Shown one piece after another: positions 17,595 to 26,079 of a stretch of DNA of 64,000 nucleotides. The position numbers were made by a program, and so were the translations under genes. This stretch comes from Lysobacter_I brunescens (GTDB taxonomy: Bacteria; Pseudomonadota; Gammaproteobacteria; Xanthomonadales; Xanthomonadaceae), in the NCBI RefSeq assembly GCF_042677005.1, contig NZ_JBHTIF010000001.1:930001-994000 (forward strand). The letters run 5' to 3'. The number at the start of each line of letters is the position of its first letter. The stretch's first letter is position 1. The notes under the pieces are model-generated. The model had not been told where the DNA came from. It saw nothing but the letters and a program-made list of their open reading frames with translations, and did not search any database.

Positions 17595-17815
17595 GTCCCG
17601 CAGGACGTTCCGGCCTTCCCCCGCTCGCGGGGGCGGGCCGGAACCATGCGATGCGGGTCGTGATGCGCCATCTGCGCGCCCGGCTTCCATTGCCTTCTCG
17701 ACCGGCTCCTAGCGCGGGCAGCACTGCAGACGCCGTGCTTCGCGGTCGATTCCTGACAGATCCTGTCAGCTCTCCAGGCTAGGGTGGTTCCATCCATCCG
17801 ACCCGGAGATCCGCC

Positions 17816-18361
17816 ATGCCGCCCGCTCCCCACGCGCCGTCCCGCAGCGCGCTCCCCGGGTCTGCCGCCACGGCCTCGACACACCCACTGACAGCATCGA
17901 CCGCCACCGACTTCGATTTCATCCACGGCGACTGGCGCGTGCGCCACCGCCGCCTGCGCGCGCGACTGGCCGATTGCACGGAGTGGGTGGATTTCGACGG
18001 GACATCGAGCACACGTCCCATCCTCGGCGGCCAGGGCAATCTCGAGGACAACCGCATCGAGCTCCCCGAAGGCGCCTACCGCGCCGTCGCGCTGCGCACC
18101 TTCGACCCGACTGCGGCGCGCTGGTCGATCTGGTGGCTGGACGGGCACTTCCCGGACAGGCTCGACGTGCCGGTGGTCGACAGCTTCGAAGGCGGTCTCG
18201 GCACGTTCCTCGCGGACGACGATCTCGACGGTCGTCCGATCCGCGTGCGTTTCCGGTGGCAGGTTGCCGGGCGGGACAGGGCACGCTGGGAGCAGGCGTT
18301 TTCCGATGACGGAGGCGAGACCTGGGAAACCAACTGGACGATGGATTTCCTGCGCGCCTGA
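17816..18361 (+). CDS. Conserved hypothetical protein, DUF1579-like
   Basis: A 181-residue soluble protein. After a low-complexity N-terminus (1-30), the segment FDFIHGDWRVRHRRLRARL begins a beta-rich domain. It has repeated W/F-x-W positions (RWSIWWLDGHFP) and ends GGETWETNWTMDFLRA. The pattern resembles small lipocalin/DUF1579-like barrels, but I do not recognise a precise family or function. A GGAG ribosome site precedes the ATG. The 200 bases before it hold no gene. Confidence 0.65.
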   Translation: MPPAPHAPSRSALPGSAATASTHPLTASTATDFDFIHGDWRVRHRRLRARLADCTEWVDFDGTSSTRPILGGQGNLEDNRIELPEGAYRAVALRTFDPTAARWSIWWLDGHFPDRLDVPVVDSFEGGLGTFLADDDLDGRPIRVRFRWQVAGRDRARWEQAFSDDGGETWETNWTMDFLRA

Positions 18362-18378
18362 GCGCGCGATCGCCCTGC

Positions 18379-18849
18379 TCAGCCGGCGTCGGCCTTCGCC
18401 AGCCGCGCTTCCAGTTCGCCGATCAGCGCGTGGATGCAGTTGCGGAACCCGCGCCCGCCCGTGCCAATCGCCTGGCACTGCAGCAGGCGTTCGCGGGTGA
18501 GGTCGGCGTACGGCGCGAGATTGCGCAGCAGCAGGCCGAGCTGGCACTTCTTCGAGCGGTACGCACTGAGTGTCTGCGCCTGCAACGCGGGATCGAGATA
18601 GACATCCTCGACACGCGAGACCGCGACCATGCGGCTGCCGTCGTTCTCGGGCAGGCGCTCGGCGCGGGCGAGCATCTCGGCCTTCGGCGTGCCGCGATCG
18701 CGCTCGTAGGCGATCATCGACACCAGCGCCGTCTCCGGCCCGTCGCAGCTCAGACGGATGCCCACGCGTCCCGACGCCTGCGCGTGGGTCACGCCCGCGA
18801 ATGCAAGCAGGCACAGGAGCAGCAGGCAGGCGGTCGCAGTGGGGCGCAT
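18379..18849 (-). CDS. Secreted hypothetical protein
   Basis: A 156-residue protein with a clear signal peptide (ACLLLLCLLAFAGVTHAQA). The mature part has four cysteines (CDGPE, KKCQLG, LLQCQA, FRNCIH) and is mostly helical. I do not recognise a family. It converges on the gene at 17816-18361 (17-base gap) and is divergent from the acetyltransferase at 18945. Confidence 0.65.
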   Translation of the reverse strand: MRPTATACLLLLCLLAFAGVTHAQASGRVGIRLSCDGPETALVSMIAYERDRGTPKAEMLARAERLPENDGSRMVAVSRVEDVYLDPALQAQTLSAYRSKKCQLGLLLRNLAPYADLTRERLLQCQAIGTGGRGFRNCIHALIGELEARLAKADAG

Positions 18850-18944
18850 CCTCGTGTCCTCGGGCTTCGGGACGGTCGATGTTAGCCCAGCATCCGCGCT
18901 GCGCGCTCGGCGATACTGTGTGCCCGCCGCCATTCCCGCATGCC

Positions 18945-19487
18945 ATGCGCGCAGACCACCGCTCCGACGACATCCGCTCAGGCAGCATTCGCCTCGACCC
19001 CCTGACCGAGCAGGACTTCGACGCCGTCGCCCGACTCGCCGACACGATCTGGCGCGGCCACTACGGCACGATGATCTCGATGGCGCAGATCGACTACATG
19101 CTCGACGGTCGCTACACCGCCGAGAACCTGTGCCGGTACATCGATTCGCATGCACGCTGGATGCGCGTGCTGCGCGTCGACGGCGAGCCGGCCGGCTACT
19201 GCAGCTGGTCGCTCGGCGAACGCGACGACGAGGTCAAGCTGGAACAGCTGTACCTGCTGCCGGCGCACAAGGGCAAGGGCCTGGGCGGCCTGATGATGCG
19301 CACCGTCGAGGACGCCTGCCGCGCGCACGGCCGGCGCGTGCTGTACCTCACGGTGAACAAGGGCAACCTCGATTCGATCGCGATCTACCGCAGGTCCGGG
19401 TTCGAGGTGCGCGAGGAAGCGGTGTTCGACATCGGCAACGGCTACGTGATGGACGATTACGTGATGGCGAAACGCATCGCGGATTGA
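18945..19487 (+). CDS. GNAT-family N-acetyltransferase
   Basis: A 180-residue GNAT protein. The acetyl-CoA-binding motif A is seen as LEQLYLLPAHKGKGLGGLMM (99-118), followed by VNKGNLDSIAIYRRSGFEV (137-155), the usual motif B. The substrate is not predictable. The ATG at 18945 starts the domain; longer frames upstream are antisense to the neighbouring secreted-protein gene. A terminator follows at 19513. Confidence 0.85.
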   Translation: MRADHRSDDIRSGSIRLDPLTEQDFDAVARLADTIWRGHYGTMISMAQIDYMLDGRYTAENLCRYIDSHARWMRVLRVDGEPAGYCSWSLGERDDEVKLEQLYLLPAHKGKGLGGLMMRTVEDACRAHGRRVLYLTVNKGNLDSIAIYRRSGFEVREEAVFDIGNGYVMDDYVMAKRIAD

Positions 19488-19512
19488 GCGCATCGGTTTG
19501 GATCAAGCAAAG

Positions 19513-19538
19513 AAAAACCCGCCGTGAGGCGGGTTTTT
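19513..19538. terminator. Bidirectional rho-independent terminator
   Basis: AAAAACCCGCC-GTGA-GGCGGGTTTTT: an 11-bp stem with A and T runs on both sides. It can end both the acetyltransferase transcript (+) and the rpmB-rpmG transcript (-). Confidence 0.9.
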
Positions 19539-19589
19539 CGTGGAAGCCAGATCCCGACCTTCGCCAGGATGACCATCGCTACGCGATGA

Positions 19590-19754
19590 TCACTTGATCT
19601 TGCCTTCCTTGTACATCACGTGCTTGCGAACGACGGGGTCGTACTTCTTGACCTCCATCTTGTTCGGCGTGTTCTTCTTGTTCTTGTCGGTGGTGTAGAA
19701 GTGGCCGGTGCCGGCCGAGGAGATCAGGCGGATCTTGTCGCGCTTGGAAGCCAT
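19590..19754 (-). CDS. rpmG: 50S ribosomal protein L33
   Basis: A 54-residue basic protein beginning MASKRDKIRLISSAGTGHFY, with the family pattern TTDKNKKNTP, KMEVKKYDPVVRKHV. It is a cysteine-free L33 of the zinc-independent type. It lies 13 bases downstream of rpmB, the usual arrangement. Confidence 0.96.
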   Translation of the reverse strand: MASKRDKIRLISSAGTGHFYTTDKNKKNTPNKMEVKKYDPVVRKHVMYKEGKIK

Positions 19755-19767
19755 GATTCAGTTCTCC

Positions 19768-20004
19768 TCAGACCTTTTCGCCACGGGCACGCAGCTCGGC
19801 GAGCACGGCGTCGATGCCGTTCTTGTCGATGGTGCGCAGGGCCTTGGTGGAAACGCGCAGCTTGACCCAACGGTTTTCCGAAGCGACCCAGAAGCGGCGC
19901 TCGTGGAGATTGGGCATGAAACGGCGGCGGGTCTTGTTGTTCGCGTGCGACACGTTGTTGCCGGTCGCAACGCGCTTGCCGGTGACTTGGCATTCGCGGG
20001 ACAT
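19768..20004 (-). CDS. rpmB: 50S ribosomal protein L28
   Basis: A 78-residue L28 beginning MSRECQVTGKRVATGNNVSH, with NNKTRRRFMPNLHERRFW and VSTKALRTIDKNGIDAVL, standard for proteobacteria. A GAGAGG ribosome site precedes the ATG. It is the first gene of the rpmB-rpmG operon. Confidence 0.97.
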   Translation of the reverse strand: MSRECQVTGKRVATGNNVSHANNKTRRRFMPNLHERRFWVASENRWVKLRVSTKALRTIDKNGIDAVLAELRARGEKV

Positions 20005-20471
20005 ACGTACCTCTCGATAAGAACGCTCGAGCATGCTCGACTGCGTTCCGTGGGTGCCTCCCGTAGCCCGGGAAGCGGCGGCCCCGACGTCGACCGGGCC
20101 TGTACTGCCGGCCGGGCGTTCACCACGCGATAGGGGATTCAAGGTGTCGTTGCGGCTTGCGGGCGGGATCGCGCCCCCGTCCTCCGGGCACCCTGTCGGG
20201 TACGCCGGGCGCAGCGAGCCGGCAATTATGCCGGGCGGACGGCCTCCGGGCAAACCCGCCGGTCGGGCCTGCCGGGTCTGGCCGGATTCCGTGGGCCGCG
20301 ACGTCAGTCTCAGGCAGCGCGGAGACCGACGGTAATCATGGCGGTCGCGCGCTGGCGCGTGGCCGGGGCCGGGGGCTATGCTCCAGCCGGCCCCGCACGA
20401 CGCACCCGCGTCCGGCTGGCAAGGACGACGCGATGGCGCCAGGGAACCCTCGTTCGCAAGGAAAGGAAGGA
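20005..20471. other. 467-base gap between rpmB and the O-methyltransferase gene
   Basis: This divergent gap must hold the rpmB promoter (minus) and the methyltransferase promoter (plus). A small palindrome GAGCATGCTC lies at about 20030-20039, just upstream of rpmB. The rest is GC-rich with scattered CCGGGC-type inverted motifs. Frames in it lack domain signals, and I see no convincing gene or RNA. Confidence 0.4.
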
Positions 20472-21164
20472 ATGGAAAAGCACGACATCGACTACACCCC
20501 GGCGCTCTGGAACTACATCCACGGCGTCTCGGTCCGGGAGTCGGAGGCGCAGGTCAGCCTGCGCGCGGAAACGCTGAAGGACAAGTACGCGATCATGCAG
20601 ATCCCGCCGGAGCAGGGCCAGTTCATGGCCTTCCTGGTCAAGGCGATCGGCGCGAAGCGCATCATCGAGATCGGCACCTACACCGGCTACAGCGCCCTGT
20701 GCATGGCCCAGGCCCTGCCGGCGGACGGCACCCTGGTCGCCTGCGACCTCTACGACGCCTGGCTGCCGATCGCGCGCCCGCACTGGGAACAGGCCGGCGT
20801 GGCCGGGAAGATCGACTTCCGCCTCGGCGACGCGGTCGACACCATGGATGGCCTGATCGCGGACGGCCAGTCGGGCACCTACGACCTGGTGTTCATCGAC
20901 GCCGACAAGCCCAACCTCGACCGCTATTACGAGCGGGCCTTGGCCCTGCTCCGTCCGGGCGGCATCGTCGCCGTGGACAACGTGCTGCTGTTCGGCGCGG
21001 TGCTCGACAAGACCGTGCTGACCGGCCAGCTGGCGGTGCTGATCGGCGACGACGCCATCGCCGCAGTGCAGGACCTCAACGCCAAGATCGCGGCCGACCC
21101 CCGGGTCGAGACCCTGAGCCTGCTGCCGATCGGCGACGGCCTGACCCTGGCCCTGAAGCGCTGA
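20472..21164 (+). CDS. Class I SAM-dependent O-methyltransferase (CCoAOMT-like)
   Basis: A 230-residue methyltransferase of the caffeoyl-CoA/catechol O-methyltransferase family. The SAM-binding motif IIEIGTYTGYSALCMAQ lies at about 64-80. The acidic adenosine contact ACDLYDAW, the metal-binding stretch LVFIDADKPNLDRYY and GGIVAVDNVLLFG follow. Such enzymes methylate a catechol-like hydroxyl and need a divalent metal. The substrate is unknown. A GGAAGGA ribosome site precedes the ATG. Confidence 0.85.
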   Translation: MEKHDIDYTPALWNYIHGVSVRESEAQVSLRAETLKDKYAIMQIPPEQGQFMAFLVKAIGAKRIIEIGTYTGYSALCMAQALPADGTLVACDLYDAWLPIARPHWEQAGVAGKIDFRLGDAVDTMDGLIADGQSGTYDLVFIDADKPNLDRYYERALALLRPGGIVAVDNVLLFGAVLDKTVLTGQLAVLIGDDAIAAVQDLNAKIAADPRVETLSLLPIGDGLTLALKR

Positions 21165-21239
21165 GCGGCGCTGCTGACCGGCGCGTATGGTCGGAATGTA
21201 GGGGAGAATGGCGGCTTCGCCCGCCGCCTTCTGCCCGCC

Positions 21240-22268
21240 ATGACAGCACCCAGCTCGCCTGTTTCCCTCACCCGCTACCTGCTCGAAGAACAGCGCCAGG
21301 ACCGCATCAGCGCCGACCTGCGGCTGCTGATCGAAGTCGTCGCCCGCGCCTGCAAGAGCATCTCGGTTGCGGTCGGCAAGGGTGCGCTCGGCGGCGTGCT
21401 CGGCGACGCGGGGACCGGCAACGTCCAGGGCGAGGCGCAGAAGAAGCTCGACGTGCTGAGCAACGAGATCCTGCTCGAAGCCAACGCCTGGGGCGGCCAT
21501 CTCGCCGCCTGCGCGTCGGAAGAGATGGACCACTGCCAGCCGATCCCCGATGCCTACCCGCGCGGCAATTACCTGCTGCTGTTCGATCCCCTCGACGGCA
21601 GCAGCAACATCGACGTGAACGTCAGCGTCGGCACGATCTTCTCGGTGCTGCGCTGCCCGGACGACGTGCCGCAGGTCGGCGACGAGCACTTCCTGCAGCC
21701 GGGCACCGCGCAGGTCGCCGCCGGCTACTGCATCTACGGCCCCAGCACGATGATGGTGCTGACCATCGGCCACGGCACGCATGCCTTCACGCTGGATCGC
21801 GAACAGGGCTCGTTCGTGCTCACCCAGAAGCACATGCGCGTGCCGGAGCAGACCAAGGAATTCGCGATCAACATGTCCAACCAGCGCCACTGGGAAGCGC
21901 CGATGCAGGCCTACGTGACCGACCTGCTGGCCGGCAAGGAAGGCCCGCGCGGCAAGGACTTCAACATGCGCTGGATCGCTTCGATGGTCGCCGACGTGCA
22001 TCGCATCCTCACCCGCGGCGGCATCTTCATTTATCCGTGGGACCGCAAGGATCCGTCCAAGGCCGGCAAGCTGCGCCTGATGTACGAAGCCAATCCGATG
22101 AGCTTCCTGATCGAACAGGCCGGCGGCGCCTCCAGCAACGGCCGCCAGCGGATGATGGAGATCGTGCCGAGCCAGCTGCACCAGCGCGTGCCGGTGTTCC
22201 TCGGCTCGAAGGACGAAGTCGAGACCGCCGTCCGCTACCATCTCGACCACGACCGCCACGCCGGCTGA
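21240..22268 (+). CDS. fbp: Class I fructose-1,6-bisphosphatase
   Basis: Hydrolyses fructose 1,6-bisphosphate in gluconeogenesis. The 342 residues carry the metal/phosphate motif LLLFDPLDGSSNIDVN (112-127), an EE pair near 94-95, and the late substrate loop with NPMSFLIEQAGG. It is single-copy in appearance and lies 75 bases after the methyltransferase gene, possibly co-transcribed with the oxygenase that follows 43 bases later. Gluconeogenesis would support growth on acetate through acs. Confidence 0.96.
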   Translation: MTAPSSPVSLTRYLLEEQRQDRISADLRLLIEVVARACKSISVAVGKGALGGVLGDAGTGNVQGEAQKKLDVLSNEILLEANAWGGHLAACASEEMDHCQPIPDAYPRGNYLLLFDPLDGSSNIDVNVSVGTIFSVLRCPDDVPQVGDEHFLQPGTAQVAAGYCIYGPSTMMVLTIGHGTHAFTLDREQGSFVLTQKHMRVPEQTKEFAINMSNQRHWEAPMQAYVTDLLAGKEGPRGKDFNMRWIASMVADVHRILTRGGIFIYPWDRKDPSKAGKLRLMYEANPMSFLIEQAGGASSNGRQRMMEIVPSQLHQRVPVFLGSKDEVETAVRYHLDHDRHAG

Positions 22269-22311
22269 TCCCTCCTCTTTCCTCCACTTCGTTCGACAGG
22301 CGACGCGCAGC

Positions 22312-23013
22312 ATGAGCACAAAGGATTTCATCTCGGTCACGCCCAACGCGATTCCGCGCGACGTCTGCGCGCAGATCGTCGAACGGATGCGGCGCAGCAA
22401 CCAGCTGCAGGAAGGGAAAATCGGCGGCGGCCTGTTCCCGGACCTCAAGAAGAGCCGCGACCTCGCCATCGCCGGGGTCGCGGAATGGCGTGATGTCGAG
22501 ATCGCGCTGAACACGGCGGTGCTCGAAGCGACCAAGCGCTACATCCGCGAGTATCCGCAGGCGCTGATCGCACCGCTGATGCTGCAGCACCAACCCCCGG
22601 GCGGCCAGATGCGCCGCCTGGTGGCCGACGACTTCGCGACCATGGACGAGGAACAGCTGCAGCAGCTCACCCTCACCTGCCTGCGCCCCGGCCACACCAA
22701 CCTGCAGTGGTACACCGCCGGCGAAGGCGGCTACCCGTACTGGCACTGCGAGCTGTACCCGCGCGACACCACCTGCGAGACCCTGCACCGCCACCTGCTG
22801 TGGACGATCTACCTCAACGAGGAGTTCGAGGAAGGCGAAACCGAGTTCATGTTCCAGGACCGCAAGGTCAAGCCCGAAACCGGTGCGCTGCTGATCGCCC
22901 CCACCGCCTTCACCCACACCCATCGCGGCAACCGTCCGCAGGGCGGCGACAAGTTCATCGCCACCAGCTGGATCCTGTTCCAGCGTGCGGAGAACCTGTT
23001 CGGGGCGCAGTAG
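22312..23013 (+). CDS. 2-oxoglutarate/Fe(II)-dependent oxygenase-like protein
   Basis: A 233-residue protein of the prolyl-hydroxylase-like double-stranded beta-helix type. WYTAGEGGYPYWHCELYP contains the likely first metal His and acidic ligand. LWTIYLNEEFEEGETEFMFQ and ALLIAPTAFTHTHRGNRPQGGDKFIATSW supply the second His and the basic 2-oxoglutarate contact. The substrate is unknown. Immediately after its stop the base composition drops sharply in G+C at the start of an AT-rich island. Confidence 0.78.
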   Translation: MSTKDFISVTPNAIPRDVCAQIVERMRRSNQLQEGKIGGGLFPDLKKSRDLAIAGVAEWRDVEIALNTAVLEATKRYIREYPQALIAPLMLQHQPPGGQMRRLVADDFATMDEEQLQQLTLTCLRPGHTNLQWYTAGEGGYPYWHCELYPRDTTCETLHRHLLWTIYLNEEFEEGETEFMFQDRKVKPETGALLIAPTAFTHTHRGNRPQGGDKFIATSWILFQRAENLFGAQ

Positions 23014-23035
23014 CTCCCGCTATTTTTACGTTGGC

Positions 23036-24112
23036 CTAGGCTTTCTCGCCAACGCTTCTTATGACTTTCTTGTTGAAGACTGTTGCAAAAAGTGTTGTGT
23101 AAATTGCTTCCGCGTCGTCAAAGTCTCTCTTCTCAAGTTCGATCCATGGCTTTTCCACAGAAATTTTCCCCGGGTGTACGTAGTTTCTGATCTCACGAAG
23201 TCGCTGTGCTAACCCTGCCGGGTAGACCTCTAAATCTGCCGTCTTGATGACAGGAAGCCAACCTGCGTTAAGACATACATTTATCAAGGCATCGAGTGTC
23301 CATTTCTCAAAAACTTCTGGCTTTGATGGCCTTATTTGCCTTGGTAAATCTCTAGCTATTTTTATTGCTTTTGTTTTCGAGCGAAAACAGCGCAATAGAA
23401 GCAACCCTTCGAGAGCCGCTCCCAATAGCACAATGGCTGCAGTGTATGCGCCTGCAGCGGATGCAACTCTTGCTTCTGCCTCATAACGCTTCACAGTATC
23501 GGCAAGTGCCTCTTGTCTATCATTATTATGGAAAAAAGACCTTCTTCCTCTCTCCCTGAGTTTTTCATACTGTCCATTCCCCGCTTTGACGATCTCCGCA
23601 ATCTCAGGCCCACCCAGAGCGCAAAGAGATTCATTAAAAAGCTTATCTTCAAGAGCATTCCACTGCTCGTTAAGTTCTTGATACTCAGAAGGCCCTTCAC
23701 CAGCAGGCCAAAATTCATCATCCTTCAGTCCATATGACTTTTCGACATCACGAATTTTTTTAGATATCGACTCCAGTTCTTGGAAATCATTTCCCCCCCT
23801 CATGTTTTCGCGAAAAATTTCCACAGAGTGGGATACCAAGAAAACCAACTCTTGCAGTGAAATTTTTCTGGCGAAATACATGGCCCTTGAAAATTCCACA
23901 GTCGAATTTATGTAATTAACATCCCTCCACCGCATTGATCCGTTTTCATCTCTTGCAGTCTTCTGAGCAGCAATCATCTCGGGGAGCAGACTCGATGCAA
24001 TCGCCTCCATCTCCAATTCTATTAGAGATTTTTCTAGAAATTTTCTTGGTGTCATCGCGCCTTTGCGTTTGAGCAACGGCTTCAACGAGATTTTTCTTGC
24101 CCACTTTTCCAT
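23036..24112 (-). CDS. AT-rich island gene: DUF4145/HEPN-like protein
   Basis: A 358-residue, largely helical protein with codon use far more A/T-rich than any neighbour. The N-terminal 200 residues match nothing I recognise. The C-terminal third fits DUF4145/HEPN-like domains: AYTAAIVLLGAALEGLLLLR near 232-251 and RLREIRNYVHPGK near 304-316, the latter with an R-x6-H pattern as in HEPN proteins. HEPN domains are often RNases in defence and toxin systems; activity here is inference. A promoter (TTGTAT, 16 bases, TATAGA; 24150-24177) overlaps the end of the next gene. It looks recently acquired. Confidence 0.75.
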   Translation of the reverse strand: MEKWARKISLKPLLKRKGAMTPRKFLEKSLIELEMEAIASSLLPEMIAAQKTARDENGSMRWRDVNYINSTVEFSRAMYFARKISLQELVFLVSHSVEIFRENMRGGNDFQELESISKKIRDVEKSYGLKDDEFWPAGEGPSEYQELNEQWNALEDKLFNESLCALGGPEIAEIVKAGNGQYEKLRERGRRSFFHNNDRQEALADTVKRYEAEARVASAAGAYTAAIVLLGAALEGLLLLRCFRSKTKAIKIARDLPRQIRPSKPEVFEKWTLDALINVCLNAGWLPVIKTADLEVYPAGLAQRLREIRNYVHPGKISVEKPWIELEKRDFDDAEAIYTTLFATVFNKKVIRSVGEKA

Positions 24113-24149
24113 GTCATATTCCCCGCCGCATTCTGCGATCTGGAGTATT

Positions 24150-24177
24150 TCTATACTGTTCTTACTGTCTCATACAA
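24150..24177 (-). promoter_or_regulatory. Promoter of the island gene
   Basis: Minus-strand TTGTAT (24172-24177) and TATAGA (24150-24155) are separated by 16 bases, about 38 bases before the ATG at 24112. The -10 overlaps the stop codon of the dienelactone hydrolase gene. Confidence 0.55.
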
Positions 24178-24981
24178 TCGCATACTGAAGAATCTTAGAA
24201 TCTCATCCCTCGCCTGCGCAGTCGGCTGCCCCGCTTCATCGATCAGGTGCACAGTGACCACGCTGTGCGGGCCACCGACCACGTCGCGGAAGAACGGCGG
24301 GAGGTTCTCGCGGTTGGCGGACTCATCGGGCAGCACGCGTTCGAGGAAGCGGTCGCCAAGCGCGCGGCGGTAGGCGTCGAAGCGTTCGGCGCGGCAGAAG
24401 CGGTCGCCGGCAAAACGGTAGGCGAGCACGGTGAGGTCCTCGCGTTCGAGACGCGCTCGCACCGCAGCGAGTTCTTCGGCCGGGCTTTCCAGCGCGGCGG
24501 GGTCGTCCAGCGGCAGCGTGGGCTGCGACAGCACCGGGGCGAGCATCGCGGGCTCCAGCATCATGCTCAGCGCGAAATTGCCGGTGAAGCACATGCCGAT
24601 GGCGCCCACGCCCGGGCCGCCGCATTCGGCGTGGGCGTGGCGGGCCAGCGCGCGCAGCCACTGCGTGACCGGGCTGGCGCCCTGGCCGGCGAAGGCGCGG
24701 AACTCGGCGCTGACGCAGGCACGCTTGAAGACAGTCGTCCCTTCCTCGGCGTCGGGCACGGCACCATCGCGACCGAACAGCGAGGGCATCCACACCGTGA
24801 AGCCGGCGTCGCGCACCCAGCGCGCGAAGCGGGCCACGTGCGGGCTGATGCCGGGCATCTCGGTCATCACGATCACCGCCGGGCCGCTGCCGGCGACATG
24901 GACGCGCTTGCCGACGCCCTCCAGCACGAGGTCGCGGGGATCGAAGTCGGCGAGTGCATCGAAAGCGGGCAGAACGGTCAT
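24151..24981 (-). CDS. Dienelactone hydrolase-family alpha/beta hydrolase
   Basis: A 276-residue alpha/beta hydrolase of the dienelactone hydrolase type. The nucleophile elbow GAIGMCFTGNFALSMM has Cys in place of Ser, as in the family. A catalytic His is in VVGGPHSVVTVH. Substrates are probably lactones or esters. An ATG at 25011 would add ten residues. The last 15 or so codons (LRFFSMRLYETVRTV) are A/T-rich and belong compositionally to the adjoining island, so the C-terminus may have been rewritten by the insertion. It is divergent from the GlxA-type regulator, which may control it. Confidence 0.82.
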   Translation of the reverse strand: MTVLPAFDALADFDPRDLVLEGVGKRVHVAGSGPAVIVMTEMPGISPHVARFARWVRDAGFTVWMPSLFGRDGAVPDAEEGTTVFKRACVSAEFRAFAGQGASPVTQWLRALARHAHAECGGPGVGAIGMCFTGNFALSMMLEPAMLAPVLSQPTLPLDDPAALESPAEELAAVRARLEREDLTVLAYRFAGDRFCRAERFDAYRRALGDRFLERVLPDESANRENLPPFFRDVVGGPHSVVTVHLIDEAGQPTAQARDEILRFFSMRLYETVRTV

Positions 24982-25073
24982 GGTGGTGGCTCGTCGGACG
25001 GGTGCGGACATTGCACCCGGGCCGCCGCTACACTCCCAGCGTCCGATTCGACATGTTCAAGGCGGTTTCGGCC

Positions 25074-26060
25074 ATGCCCGATGCACTTCCCGAGCTGCAG
25101 CTCATCGTCCTGCCCGGCGCGCATGCGGCCGGAGTGGCGGTCAGCCTCGACATCCTGCGCGCGGCGGCGACGCTGGCGCCCGGCCTGACCCTGCCCGCAC
25201 CCCGCTGGCGCGTGCTGTCGCCCGACGGTGGCGACATCGAGCTGGCGGGCGGCCTGCGCTGCCCGACCACGCCGATGGCCGAAGCCGACACCGAAGTCGG
25301 CATTCCGGTCGTCCCGGGCCTGGCGACCGAATCGCCGGACGCGCTCGAATGCCGCCTCGCCCAGCCCGATGCGCGGGCCGTCGGCGACGACCTGGCCCGC
25401 CGTCTCGCGCGCGGGCTGCCGGTCGCGGCGACCTGCAGCAGCGTCTTCCTGCTGCGCGACAGCGGCGCGCTGGCTGGGCGCTCCGTCACCACGACCTGGT
25501 GGCTGGCGCAGCACCTGCGCCGGACCGCGCCCGGCTGCCGCGTCGACGCGGACCGCATCGTCTGCGTGGATGGAGCCTTGGTCACCGCCGGTGCGGCGAT
25601 GGCCCAGGTCGACCTGATGCTGCACCTGCTGCGCGGCCACGGCGCCGCACTCGCCGATGCCGTGGCCCGCGTCCTGCTGCTCGACGCGCGCACCGCGCAG
25701 TCGGCCTACACCCTGCCGGCGCTGCTCGCCAATGGCGATGCCCTCGTCCGCCGGCTGGTGCAGCGGATCGAGGAAACGCTGCCGCGACCGCCAGCGGTGT
25801 CCGCGCTGGCCGAGGCCTTCGCGATGTCGCCGCGCACTCTCTCGCGCCGCGTTCGCGATGCCACCGGGCAGGGGCCGTCGGCGCTCATCCAGGCCGTGCG
25901 TCTCTCGCGCGCACGGCGGTTGCTCGAAACCACGCGGATGTCGATCGACCAGGTCGCGGCGGCGGTCGGCTACGAGGACGCGACCGCGCTGCGCCGCCTG
26001 GTGCGCAGGCGCACCGGGGCCACGCCGACGCGGTTCCGTGCGCAGGCCGAGCCGCGTTGA
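25074..26060 (+). CDS. GlxA-type AraC-family transcriptional regulator
   Basis: A 328-residue regulator with an N-terminal DJ-1/PfpI-like (class I amidotransferase-like) domain at about 5-180. VAATCSSVFLLRDSGALAGR contains the nucleophile-elbow Cys position. A C-terminal AraC double helix-turn-helix lies at about 225-325 (LAEAFAMSPRTLSRRV and MSIDQVAAAVGYEDATALRRLVRR). GlxA-type proteins sense small metabolites; the effector is unknown. An in-frame ATG at 25053 would add seven residues. It is divergent from the hydrolase gene, with under 100 bases between. Confidence 0.85.
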   Translation: MPDALPELQLIVLPGAHAAGVAVSLDILRAAATLAPGLTLPAPRWRVLSPDGGDIELAGGLRCPTTPMAEADTEVGIPVVPGLATESPDALECRLAQPDARAVGDDLARRLARGLPVAATCSSVFLLRDSGALAGRSVTTTWWLAQHLRRTAPGCRVDADRIVCVDGALVTAGAAMAQVDLMLHLLRGHGAALADAVARVLLLDARTAQSAYTLPALLANGDALVRRLVQRIEETLPRPPAVSALAEAFAMSPRTLSRRVRDATGQGPSALIQAVRLSRARRLLETTRMSIDQVAAAVGYEDATALRRLVRRRTGATPTRFRAQAEPR

Positions 26061-26079
26061 ACCGCTGCGGCGAAATCGT

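Noticed and set aside
20033..20335. A 100-codon frame in the rpmB upstream gap
   Set aside because: No ribosome site, weak codon bias, Pro/Gly/Arg-rich composition and no family signal.
25012..25050. Promoter for the GlxA-type regulator (TTGCAC and TACACT)
   Set aside because: The spacer is only 12 bases, too short for a sigma70 promoter.
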